A stretch of 64,000 nt of DNA from the NCBI RefSeq assembly GCF_023701745.1, contig NZ_JAJOZB010000001.1, positions 6,929,001 through 6,993,000 on the forward strand, read 5' to 3'. Shown piece after piece: positions 38,572-46,353 of the stretch. The DNA comes from Streptomyces sp. RKAG293. GTDB lineage: Bacteria; Actinomycetota; Actinomycetes; Streptomycetales; Streptomycetaceae. A program made the translations under genes and the position numbers. The notes beneath the pieces are model-generated. The model had not been told where the DNA came from, did not search any database, and saw only the letters and a program-made list of their open reading frames with translations. Within the stretch, counting starts at the first letter, position 1, and the number at the start of each line of letters is the position of its first letter.

Positions 38572-40742
38572 GCGACTCCTCCGCCCCCCTGCTCGCACGG
38601 CTCGCGGGCCTGCGCGAGCGGGTGGCCTTCCTCGTCGACCGGCGCAGCGCCGCGGACCCGACGGCCACCGACCCGATGCGCGGGCTGTACCTGACGGAGG
38701 ACGGGGTACGGCACCTGCTGTCCAGGACCGCGGGTGCCGCGCCCCCCGCTGTCCCGGACGGCCCGGACGGCCCGGACGGCCCGGACGGCCCGGACGGCCC
38801 GGACCTGGCGGAGGAGACGGCGGAAGCAGCGGAGCCGGACGAGTCCTGGCCGTCCGACGACGACCGCCTCCACTGGCTCGCCCACTGGCTGCGCCTCGGC
38901 CCCCTCGAAACCCAGATCCTGCTGATCGCGCTGGCGCCCGACCTGGACCGCTCCTTCGAGTCGCTGTACGGCTACCTCAACGACGACGTCACCCGTCGCC
39001 GGGCGACCGTCGCGCTCGCCCTCGACCTGTGCGGGTTGCCCACGCACTCCGCCGCCGGACGGTCCCGCTTCCATCCGGCCGCGCGGCTGCTCGCGCGGGG
39101 GCTGCTCGAAGTGGAGGACCCCGAGCGCCCCTTCCTCAGCCGCTCCTTGCGCGTGCCCGACCGGGTCGTGGCGCATCTGCTCGGTGACGACACCCCGGAC
39201 CCGGCGCTGGAGGGGACCGTACGCCCGCTTCCGTACCGGCCCGTGGAAGAGGACCCACGGAACCCGGAGAGCGCGGAGAGCCCGGAGAACGCGGCGGCCG
39301 GCGGCACACCGGAGGGTACCGACCTGCTGGTACGGAGACTGGCCGGGCACCTCGCGGAGCGCCCGCTCACGGTCTACCTGCGGGAGCACCGCGACGGCGA
39401 CGGGCTCGCCTGCGCCATCGCCGCCCTGGGCGCGGCCGGCATCCCGGCCCTGCACCTGGTGCCGGGGGGACGCTCGGAGGACCCCGGGCCCGAGGAGCAC
39501 CCGCCGGTGGAACGCACTGCGGGGGAGCGACTCCCGTACCGGGAGCTGCTCCGCGAGGCGCGGCTGACGGGACGCGCGATCGTGGTGGCCCCGTTGCCCG
39601 AGCGGCCGGCGGAGCTGATCCGGGCGCTCACGGTGAACGACGTCCCGGTCCTGTTCGCGGACCCGCGCCCGTACGACCCGCAGTGGTGCGACAGCGGGCG
39701 CGACCCGGTCGTGCTGGACGCGCCCCGGCAGCGTGCCGGCGATCTCGACGCCTGGCGGGCGGCGCTCGGCCCCGAGGAGCCGGAGTTCGACCTGGCGCCG
39801 GTCGTCGCCGCGTACCGGCTCGGGCCCGGCGGGATCGACCGCGCGTCCCGCGCGGCCCTGGACCTCGCCGCGTTCGACGGTACCGAACTGTCCGCCGCCC
39901 ATCTGCGGTTCGCGGCCCGGCAGCAGTCCGCATCGGGCCTCGAGCGGCACGCCCGCCGCATCCGGCCCGACGTCGGCTGGAACGATCTCGTCCTGCCCGC
40001 GGGTCCGCTGGCGCAGCTGCACGAACTGGTCCTGCGCGCCCGACATCGCGACCGCGTGCTGGGCGACTGGCGGCTGAGCGCGGGCGGCGGGCGCGGTCGG
40101 GGCGTGGTGGGGCTGTTCGCGGGCGAATCCGGGACCGGGAAGACGCTCTCCGCCGAAGTGGTCGCGGGCGAACTCGGCCTTGACCTCTACGTCGTGCAGC
40201 TGCCGTCCGTCGTGGACAAGTACGTCGGTGAGACGGAGAAGAACCTGGAGCGGATCTTCACCGAGGCCGACCGTACGGACGCGGTGCTGCTCTTCGACGA
40301 GGCGGACGCCGTCTTCGGCAAGCGCTCCGAGGTCAGCAGTTCCAACGACCGCCACGCGAACATGGAGAGCGCCTATCTCCTCCAGCGTCTGGAGTCGTTC
40401 GACGGCATCGCCCTGCTGACCACCAACCTGCGCTCCAACATCGACGACGCCTTCACCCGCCGGCTGGACCTGGTGGTCGACTTCCCCTTCCCCGAAGCGG
40501 AGCAGCGCCTGGCGCTCTGGCGGCACAGCCTCGCCCACGTCCCGTGCGCCGCCGACCTCGATCCGGGCCGCTGCGCAGGGGACTTCGAGCTGGCGGGCGG
40601 CTCGATCCGCAGTGCGGTCGTCACGGCCGCGTACGCGGCGGCGGGCCGGGGCAACAGCGTGACGACGGCGGATCTGCTGGAGGGCGCCCGGCGCGAGTAC
40701 CGCAAGGCGGGCCGGCTGGTGCTGGACGACGCGTCCTGGTAG
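38568..40742 (+). CDS. cis15: AAA+ ATPase of the CIS (Pvc15-like)
   Basis: This 724-residue protein starts at GTG 38568. The N-terminal half holds a winged-helix-like region and a Pro-Asp-Gly repeat (about residues 63-79). The C-terminal AAA+ module has Walker A GESGTGKT (about 518-525), Walker B LLFDEADAVFG (about 574-584) and the sensor/Arg finger in LLTTNLRSNIDDAFTRRLD. Such ATPases are conserved in all Pvc/Afp-type systems and are thought to help assembly or cargo loading. They are not recycling ATPases like ClpV. It is coupled to the cap gene by a 4-bp overlap. Confidence 0.95.
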   Translation: MSDSSAPLLARLAGLRERVAFLVDRRSAADPTATDPMRGLYLTEDGVRHLLSRTAGAAPPAVPDGPDGPDGPDGPDGPDLAEETAEAAEPDESWPSDDDRLHWLAHWLRLGPLETQILLIALAPDLDRSFESLYGYLNDDVTRRRATVALALDLCGLPTHSAAGRSRFHPAARLLARGLLEVEDPERPFLSRSLRVPDRVVAHLLGDDTPDPALEGTVRPLPYRPVEEDPRNPESAESPENAAAGGTPEGTDLLVRRLAGHLAERPLTVYLREHRDGDGLACAIAALGAAGIPALHLVPGGRSEDPGPEEHPPVERTAGERLPYRELLREARLTGRAIVVAPLPERPAELIRALTVNDVPVLFADPRPYDPQWCDSGRDPVVLDAPRQRAGDLDAWRAALGPEEPEFDLAPVVAAYRLGPGGIDRASRAALDLAAFDGTELSAAHLRFAARQQSASGLERHARRIRPDVGWNDLVLPAGPLAQLHELVLRARHRDRVLGDWRLSAGGGRGRGVVGLFAGESGTGKTLSAEVVAGELGLDLYVVQLPSVVDKYVGETEKNLERIFTEADRTDAVLLFDEADAVFGKRSEVSSSNDRHANMESAYLLQRLESFDGIALLTTNLRSNIDDAFTRRLDLVVDFPFPEAEQRLALWRHSLAHVPCAADLDPGRCAGDFELAGGSIRSAVVTAAYAAAGRGNSVTTADLLEGARREYRKAGRLVLDDASW
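38754..38804 (+). repeat. In-frame 9-bp tandem repeat (CCGGACGGC)
   Basis: Five exact units plus CCGGAC encode a run of Pro-Asp-Gly triplets in the N-terminal half of the AAA+ ATPase. It is a slippage-prone spacer and copy number may vary between strains. Confidence 0.9.
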
Positions 40743-40773
40743 CCGCCCGCCCACCCGCCGCGGGGCCGGCTAC
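40739..40773. terminator. Possible hairpin between the convergent ATPase and Ig-like protein genes
   Basis: GTAGCCG (40739-40745) pairs with CGGCTAC (40767-40773) around a 21-nt GC-rich loop, and both arms include a stop-codon region. It is short and lacks a T-run, so it is only a modest candidate for the convergent junction. Confidence 0.4.
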
Positions 40774-42302
40774 TTCATCGGTGCCGGGAGCCAGTCCTTG
40801 GCCGTCACCGTGCCCGCGGTGTCCTGTGTGTGGACCCAGCCCAGCTTCGTCTTCGTGAGCGTCGTCTCGTCCAGGACTCCGGTCTGCTCGGCTCCGAACT
40901 GGCCCTGGTACTCCTTGATCCGGTCCGTGTCGGCCTGCGTCGCCTTCTCCTGGAGTTGTATGTGCTTGCGCAGGTAGTCGATGTTGGCCCGGGTGTACTT
41001 GACCGTCGTGGCCAGGTCGCCGTCGTCGAACTCGCCCTGGGTGCCCCAGAGCAGGATGTTGCGCACCCACGGCACCTCCGGGCTGGCCTCGTTCATGTTC
41101 AGCGCCAGCGACTTGGAGGCCACGAAGTGCGCTGCCAGGAGCGCGGTCATCGTGGTCCGGCCCAGGTTGCCGAGCCCGTCGGTCTTCGCCAGCTGGCTGA
41201 ACTGGCCGAAGCGCGAGTCGTTGGTCTGCTGGAAGCACTCCAGGGCCTGCGTGGTCGCCTCGTCCAGTTTGCCCACCGTGTAGGTACCCGTCAGCTTGCA
41301 GCCGGCCGCCCCCTCGACCAGCCGTACCTGGGCGAACTGCACGAAGAGGTTCGGCTTGTCCTGCGACGTGATGGGCAGCGGGGCTCGCGGCGGCTTGGCC
41401 TCTGCCGGGGGCTTCTTCCCGCCTCCTCCGCCACCGCCCGGCGCCTTGGGCTGCGCGGTGGGCGCGGCGTCCTGGGTGGGCTTGCCGGGCGGTTTCGCCG
41501 TCGGTTCCTCCGGCAGTGCGGTGGCCGCCGTCTGCTGGAGCTTCTCCTGCGCGAGCGTGCGGACCGGTGCCTTGTAGGTGAACCAGAGCACGAGCCCGGT
41601 GACGGTGAGGGCGAGCAGCAGGCTCAGCGTGGTCATCATCCACATCGGCAGCAGGGTGCGCTGTACGTACGTGCCGTTCACCACCAGGGGTTCGAACCCC
41701 GAGCGTCGCACCGACAGCTCGTACGGCCGCTGCTGCTTCTGCCCCACCCAGGTGATCTGCCGGGGCTTTAGGGTCGCGTTGACGAAGGCGGCGCGACCGG
41801 GTTCGATCTGGACGTTGGACGGGACGATCTCGTACGAGAGGTCGTCGCTGCTCTTGTCGCCACCGCCGATCGACGCGGTCAGCACGGTGTTGCCGAGGTT
41901 GTCGACGGCCAGCTTGGGCCGGCCCCTGAAGCGTCCCTTCACGGTCTGCGGGACCAGCTCGGCCCGCACCTCCATGAACGTGGTGAAGGTGATGTTCCCC
42001 TCGGCGACCGTGGTGGCTCCGGGGTGTTCGGTGGGCAGGACGCGGACGCCGTACGGGTGCGGCCCCGCGGTCGCGTCCGGGGTGCGGGGCGGAGCGAACG
42101 TCAGCTCCACGATGCCGGTGGTTCCCGGGAAGAGCCTGATGGACGGCGGTTCCACCGAGACGTACGGGGCGATGTCGCCGACCGCCTCGAAGCGGTACTC
42201 GTCGACGACGTCGCCGGTGTTGCGCAGACGCAGTCGTACGGTGGTGCTGCCACCCGGGTCGACCGTGGTCGAGGCGGGCTCCAGGAATGTCCAGGTCGTC
42301 AC
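40770..42302 (-). CDS. CIS-locus membrane protein with Ig-like domains ('hydrolytic protein' of Streptomyces annotations)
   Basis: This 510-residue protein starts at GTG 42302 (TTWTFLEPASTTVDPGGST); no good ribosome site is visible. Residues 5-200 or so form two Ig-like/beta-sandwich modules (RLRLRNTGDVVDEYRFE, then PYGVRVLPTEHPG). A single membrane segment lies near residues 225-248 (MMTTLSLLLALTVTGLVLW), then a Pro/Lys/Gly linker. The C-terminal helical domain contains GKLDEATTQALECFQQ, which resembles peptidoglycan-binding repeats. It is convergent with the ATPase gene and divergent from the sheath gene. No hydrolase catalytic site can be seen despite the common annotation. Confidence 0.82.
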   Translation of the reverse strand: MTTWTFLEPASTTVDPGGSTTVRLRLRNTGDVVDEYRFEAVGDIAPYVSVEPPSIRLFPGTTGIVELTFAPPRTPDATAGPHPYGVRVLPTEHPGATTVAEGNITFTTFMEVRAELVPQTVKGRFRGRPKLAVDNLGNTVLTASIGGGDKSSDDLSYEIVPSNVQIEPGRAAFVNATLKPRQITWVGQKQQRPYELSVRRSGFEPLVVNGTYVQRTLLPMWMMTTLSLLLALTVTGLVLWFTYKAPVRTLAQEKLQQTAATALPEEPTAKPPGKPTQDAAPTAQPKAPGGGGGGGKKPPAEAKPPRAPLPITSQDKPNLFVQFAQVRLVEGAAGCKLTGTYTVGKLDEATTQALECFQQTNDSRFGQFSQLAKTDGLGNLGRTTMTALLAAHFVASKSLALNMNEASPEVPWVRNILLWGTQGEFDDGDLATTVKYTRANIDYLRKHIQLQEKATQADTDRIKEYQGQFGAEQTGVLDETTLTKTKLGWVHTQDTAGTVTAKDWLPAPMK

Positions 42303-42643
42303 CCGATGGACGCTACTGCCGGGGGGAGAGCCCACGGCAGAGGAGGCGGGGTAGCGCCGCTGCCCGAAAGGCAGCGCCCGCTGCCCTCGAACACCCGCGC
42401 GCCGGCCGGCCGCCGGGGATGCGGAACCGCGCCCGCGGCCGGACTTCGCGGTGCGGCGCCCGGCACCGCTTCGGTACGCCCCCGCCGGAACTCCTGGTGG
42501 CGGCAGACCGTTCCGCGACCCCTCGGCTGCCCCTGGGGGCACAGTCGGTGCCCTGGGTAAGGCACCGGAGGACGTATCCCCGGTCGCGCACGGGCCGCGA
42601 GGGTGAGTGTGGTCTTGTCTTGGTACCCCGAGGAGAGCAGAGC
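42303..42643. promoter_or_regulatory. 341-bp divergent control region between the Ig-like protein and sheath genes
   Basis: No gene is supported here. It should hold the promoters for the minus-strand membrane protein and for the long plus-strand CIS structural operon. A GGGCCGCGAGGG element lies at 42592-42603. The sheath gene has a clear GAGGAG site (42630-42635). No convincing -35/-10 pair was found. Confidence 0.5.
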
Positions 42644-44272
42644 ATGCCGTCTTACCTGTCGCCGGGCGTATACGTGGAAGAGGTGGCCAGCGGCTCTCGT
42701 CCGATCGAGGGGGTCGGCACCTCGGTGGCCGCATTCGTCGGGCTGGCGCCCGAGGGCCCGCTGAACGAGCCGACACTGGTCACCAACTGGACCCAGTACG
42801 TGGCCGCGTTCGGCGAATTCACCGACGGGTACTTCCTGGCGCACTCGGTTTACGGCTTCTTCAACAACGGCGGATCCGCCGCCTATGTGGTCCGGGTGGG
42901 CGGCACGCCCGGCGGAGTGACGGGGGCGCCGGGCGAAGGCGCCGAACCGGTCGGCGGACGGCGCGGCCGGTCGGCGGTCGCCGGCGCCGCGGCAGCGCCT
43001 GCCGCACTCACGGCCGGTGCGGCACAGGCACTGGGGACGTTCAAGGTGTCGGCCGTCGCGACCGGTGAGAGCGGCACGCTCAGCGTCGAGGTCACGGACG
43101 CCGAGGGCGAGGGCCCCGCCGAGCGGTTCCGGCTGGTCGTCAAGGACGGCCCGAAGCCGGTCGAGACCTTCGACGTCTCGGCGAAGAAGGGCGCCCGCAA
43201 CTATGTGGTCACCCAGGTCAGGGAACAGTCGAAGCTGATCTCCGTGCAGGAGGCGGCCGCGGCCTCGCAACTCGCCCGCCCCGACAACCAGACGGTGGCG
43301 CTCGAGGCGCCCGTCGCCGCCGCGCAGCCCCCCGTGGTCCCGGACGCGGTGGAGAGCGAGCCGGTCGGCATCGCCGAGTACCTGGGCGACTCCTCGGACC
43401 GCACCGGCTTCGGCGGCCTCGAAGCCGTGGACGAGATCTCCATGGTCGCCGTCCCCGACCTGATGGCCGCCTACCAGCGCGGCGCGATCGACCTGGAGGC
43501 CGTGAAGGCCGTCCAGCTCGGGCTGATCGCCCACTGCGAACTGATGGGCGACCGGCTCGCGATCATCGACCCGCCGCCCGGCCTCAACGCCCGGCAGATC
43601 CGGGTCTGGCGCATGGAGACGTCCAACTACGACTCCAAGTACGCCGCGCTCTACTACCCGTGGATCAAGGTCTTCGACCCGGCCGGCGGCCAGACCCGGC
43701 TGATCCCGCCGAGCGGCCACATCGCCGGCATCTGGGCCCGCAACGACTCCGAGCGCGGCGTGCACAAGGCCCCCGCCAACGAGGTCGTACGCGGCGCCGT
43801 CGACCTGGAGATGCAGATCACGCGGGGCGAGCAGGACCTGCTCAACCCGATCGGCGTCAACTGCATCCGCACCTTCCCCGGCCGCGGCATCCGCGTCTGG
43901 GGCGCGCGCACCCTTTCCTCCGACCCGGCCTGGCGCTACCTCAACGTCCGCAGGTATTTCAACTACCTGGAGGAGTCGATCCTCAACGGCACCCAGTGGG
44001 TGGTGTTCGAGCCCAACGACCAGGCCCTGTGGGCCCGCATCCGGCGGAACATCTCCGCGTTCCTGGTGACGGAATGGCGCAGCGGCGCGCTGTTCGGCGC
44101 CACGCCGGAGGACGCCTACTACGTGAAGTGCGACGCCGAGACCAACCCGGTGGAGTCGGTGGACCTCGGCCGGGTCATCTGCCAGATCGGTGTCTCGCCG
44201 GTCAAGCCCGCCGAGTTCGTGATCTTCCGGCTGGCCCAGTTCTCCGGCGGCAGCGGCGAGCTGGAGGAGTAG
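42644..44272 (+). CDS. cis2: Contractile tail sheath protein
   Basis: This 542-residue protein starts at ATG 42644, with GAGGAG 8 nt upstream. The sheath N-terminus is diagnostic: YLSPGVYVEEVASGSRPIEGVGTS-type handshake strands, then VGLAPEGP. The C-terminal domain (about 420-540) has INCIRTFPGRGIRVWGARTLS, FNYLEESILNGTQWVVFEPND and the final attachment strand region. It polymerises around the tube and contracts to drive it forward. A variable Ala/Gly-rich insertion spans about 90-130. It heads the structural operon, and tube follows after 56 bp. Confidence 0.97.
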   Translation: MPSYLSPGVYVEEVASGSRPIEGVGTSVAAFVGLAPEGPLNEPTLVTNWTQYVAAFGEFTDGYFLAHSVYGFFNNGGSAAYVVRVGGTPGGVTGAPGEGAEPVGGRRGRSAVAGAAAAPAALTAGAAQALGTFKVSAVATGESGTLSVEVTDAEGEGPAERFRLVVKDGPKPVETFDVSAKKGARNYVVTQVREQSKLISVQEAAAASQLARPDNQTVALEAPVAAAQPPVVPDAVESEPVGIAEYLGDSSDRTGFGGLEAVDEISMVAVPDLMAAYQRGAIDLEAVKAVQLGLIAHCELMGDRLAIIDPPPGLNARQIRVWRMETSNYDSKYAALYYPWIKVFDPAGGQTRLIPPSGHIAGIWARNDSERGVHKAPANEVVRGAVDLEMQITRGEQDLLNPIGVNCIRTFPGRGIRVWGARTLSSDPAWRYLNVRRYFNYLEESILNGTQWVVFEPNDQALWARIRRNISAFLVTEWRSGALFGATPEDAYYVKCDAETNPVESVDLGRVICQIGVSPVKPAEFVIFRLAQFSGGSGELEE

Positions 44273-44328
44273 CACGCCACGCGCCTCCGACGTACGGTTT
44301 CCGACCATCAGCAGAAGGAACGGCTTTC

Positions 44329-44772
44329 ATGAGTCTCTCCCAGGGTGATGCCCTCACCACCCACAACTTCGGCCTCCAGATCGACGGCGTCATGGTCGAG
44401 TACCTGCACGCCGTGGGCGAGGTGGGGATGGAGCAGGACGTCATCGAGTACCAGCAGGTCTCGGCGAACGGCCAGCCGGTCACCAAGAAGATGCCCGGTG
44501 TGAAGAAGGCCGGCGAGACCACCGTCACGCGCGGCATGGAGCAGTCCACCGCCTTCACCGAGTGGATCGCCGCCTCGCTGCGCGGCGACATGGGCTCGGC
44601 CCGCAAGAACGCGAGCATCATCTACATGGACTACCAGTTCAACCCGGTCCGGCGGCAGCACCTGCGCAACGCCTGGTGCAGCAAGGTGGTGGGCGCGGCC
44701 GCGACGGCCGGCGAAGCCTCCGTGATGACCGAGACCGTCACGATCGTCTACGAAGAGCTGGTCACCGAGTAA
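44329..44772 (+). CDS. cis1: Inner tube protein (Hcp/gp19-like)
   Basis: This 147-residue protein starts at ATG 44329, with GAAGGAA 9 nt upstream. It is a short gp19-like beta-barrel tube subunit (HNFGLQIDGVMVEYLHAVGEVGMEQDVIEY; the K-GxxKAGETTVTRGME block; FNPVRRQHLRNAWCSKV). Hexamer rings stack to form the injected tube. The stop overlaps the next start by one base (TAATG), so translation is coupled. Confidence 0.96.
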   Translation: MSLSQGDALTTHNFGLQIDGVMVEYLHAVGEVGMEQDVIEYQQVSANGQPVTKKMPGVKKAGETTVTRGMEQSTAFTEWIAASLRGDMGSARKNASIIYMDYQFNPVRRQHLRNAWCSKVVGAAATAGEASVMTETVTIVYEELVTE

Positions 44773-45254
44773 TGCGTCGCGGACCTGCCAGGCCTGCCAC
44801 CGACGCCGCTGCCGCCACGTCCGCTCCCGCGGACGTGGCGGCCCCGGCCGTCGTACCGGCGGAAGCACAGCCCGTACGGCAGCCGTTGCGAACCGAGTTC
44901 GCGTTCGAGCTGCCGCGCGGGTACGTGGACGACATGGGAACCGTGCATCGCGAGGGTGTGATGCGACTGGCGACCGCCCGGGACGAGCTGATCCCGCTGC
45001 GGGACATGCGGGTGCAGGAGAACCCCGCGTACCTCTCGGTGGTGCTGCTCGGCCGGGTCATCACCCAGCTGGGCACTGTGGCGCACATGCACGACGGCGT
45101 GGTGGAGAACATGTTCGCCTCCGACCTCGCCTTTCTCCAGGACTTCTACCGGCAGGTCAACGCCGAGGGCCACACCAGGGCCGGCGTCTCCTGCCCACAC
45201 TGCGAGCAGCCGTTCGAGGTCGAGCTCGGCGGGAGCCGCCTGGGGGAATCGTGA
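44772..45254 (+). CDS. Conserved CIS protein between tube and DUF6760, possible tail assembly chaperone
   Basis: This 160-residue protein starts at ATG 44772. It has a disordered Ala/Pro N-terminus (about 1-40). A compact domain follows, with LRTEFAFELPRGYVDDMGTVHREGVMRL-type strands, LRDMRVQENPAYLSVVLLGRVITQLG and a helix ending FLQDFYRQVN. A C-terminal CPHCEQPF zinc-knuckle-like motif closes it. The domain resembles phage tail assembly proteins that sit just after the tube gene. It overlaps the DUF6760 gene by GTGA. The chaperone role is inference from order and size. Confidence 0.8.
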   Translation: MRRGPARPATDAAAATSAPADVAAPAVVPAEAQPVRQPLRTEFAFELPRGYVDDMGTVHREGVMRLATARDELIPLRDMRVQENPAYLSVVLLGRVITQLGTVAHMHDGVVENMFASDLAFLQDFYRQVNAEGHTRAGVSCPHCEQPFEVELGGSRLGES

Positions 45255-45409
45255 CGTACGCGACCGACCGGATCCATGAGGAGATCGCGTACATCGCCTA
45301 CCACTTCCACTGGAACCTGGACGACATCCTGGACCTCGAACACCGTGAGCGGCGGCGATATGCCGAGCAGATCGCCACGTTGGTGACGCGTGCTGCAACG
45401 GAGCGGTGA
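45251..45409 (+). CDS. DUF6760 family small CIS protein (GpE-like)
   Basis: This 52-residue protein starts at GTG 45251, coupled to the preceding gene by GTGA, and its TGA overlaps the next ATG. It reads TYATDRIHEEIAYIAYHFHW, then DDILDLEHRERRRYAEQIA. The 'HFHW…' helix followed by a charged helix is like phage P2 GpE, the second tail-assembly-chaperone product. It is found in Streptomyces CIS loci at the same place. It probably helps tail assembly with its neighbour. Confidence 0.88.
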   Translation: MTYATDRIHEEIAYIAYHFHWNLDDILDLEHRERRRYAEQIATLVTRAATER

Positions 45410-46353
45410 TGGGCATATTCGACCGGCTGAGGGGCCGGGAGCGGAGCGGGGGCGCTACGGTGCCGGGCCCCGTTCCCGAGGCGTCCGCCGGAGACCGAGC
45501 CGCCGCGGGCACCGGTGCCGCTGTCTCCGCGGGGGGGCGGGGCTGGGCCGGTCTGCCACCGATCCAGCGCGTGCTGGCGGCTCCGGCGCGGGTGACGGTC
45601 GCGTCCGCGGACTTCGGCGGCTCGCTGACCGCCTGGCAGAACCACTCCTTCTCCGGGACGCTCTCGCATGCCGTCCTGGACGGTGCCCCGACCGGTCTCA
45701 TCAAGGACACCCTGGCGTTCGCCGGGGCGCCCCGGCCGGGTGACCGCGGCGCGGCCCGGCCCCTGCCGATCGCCGCTGCCGTTGATGACGCTGCCCGGGG
45801 GGACACCGGTGCGAGCGGCCCGGGCCAGGCGCAGTGGCCCTCGGTCCAGCGCGCCCCGGGTCCGCGGGTCGCTCCCGTAATGCCGCGGCCGAATGCGGCG
45901 CCCCCGGCGCTGACCCGGGCTTCCGCCCCGGGAACGGTGCAGCGCAGGGTGCTTCCCACGGTGGCGCCGCGCCGGGGGACGCCCGCCCCGGCGGCAGGCG
46001 AGGTGGCCGCGCGGACGTCTGTGCCCCCGTCCGCGCCGACACCGGTCCGGACGCCGACACCCGCGCCCGTCCCCCTGGCTCCCCGACCTTCTTCCACCGC
46101 GACCGGGGCCGCCGCTGTGCGCGTCCAGCGCGCGGAGGGAGACCAGGACGGGCCTCGCGGCGGCGGCTCGGCGCGGATCGTGCCGCCGGGCCCCCGCGGT
46201 CGGGTCCGGCGGGCGCGCCCTCGGCCGCCCACACCCCGCCGGCCCACCCCGCTGCACTTCCCGTGCAGCGGCGTGAGGCGAGCGCTCCCGGTCCGTCGGC
46301 TGGTCCGGCGGCCGCCGAGCCACGTCGGCGCTCGCTGCTCGGACCGCCGCTGA
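45409..46353 (+). CDS. N-terminal part of the VQR-repeat CIS protein (frame-disrupted)
   Basis: This frame starts at ATG 45409 (MGIFDRLRGRERSGG), with CGGAG 5 nt upstream, and as sequenced stops at 46353. Good coding character ends near 46190. The first 130 residues include a conserved block (LPPIQRVLAAPARVTVASADFGG, then AWQNHSFSGTLSHAVLD). VQR-containing Pro/Ala repeats follow. At 46188-46195 the likely true frame moves by one base to that of the next entry. If joined, the protein would have about 1,210 residues. The final 50 residues after the shift are not believed. Confidence 0.8.
   Translation: MGIFDRLRGRERSGGATVPGPVPEASAGDRAAAGTGAAVSAGGRGWAGLPPIQRVLAAPARVTVASADFGGSLTAWQNHSFSGTLSHAVLDGAPTGLIKDTLAFAGAPRPGDRGAARPLPIAAAVDDAARGDTGASGPGQAQWPSVQRAPGPRVAPVMPRPNAAPPALTRASAPGTVQRRVLPTVAPRRGTPAPAAGEVAARTSVPPSAPTPVRTPTPAPVPLAPRPSSTATGAAAVRVQRAEGDQDGPRGGGSARIVPPGPRGRVRRARPRPPTPRRPTPLHFPCSGVRRALPVRRLVRRPPSHVGARCSDRR
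46188..46195 (+). other. Frameshift point: G GGC CCC C tract
   Basis: In the upstream frame the codons are GGC (46189-46191) and CCC (46192-46194), preceded by G. That is a heptamer of X XXY YYZ form. A -1 slip, or one missing C in the C5 run, joins the frames as V-P-P-G-P | P-R-S-G-P-A-G without any stop. A sequencing error, a true mutation and programmed slippage all fit. Confidence 0.75.

Noticed and set aside
40770..42302. Hydrolase activity for the Ig-like membrane protein
   Set aside because: No catalytic motif of any hydrolase family was visible; the name only reflects common database labels.
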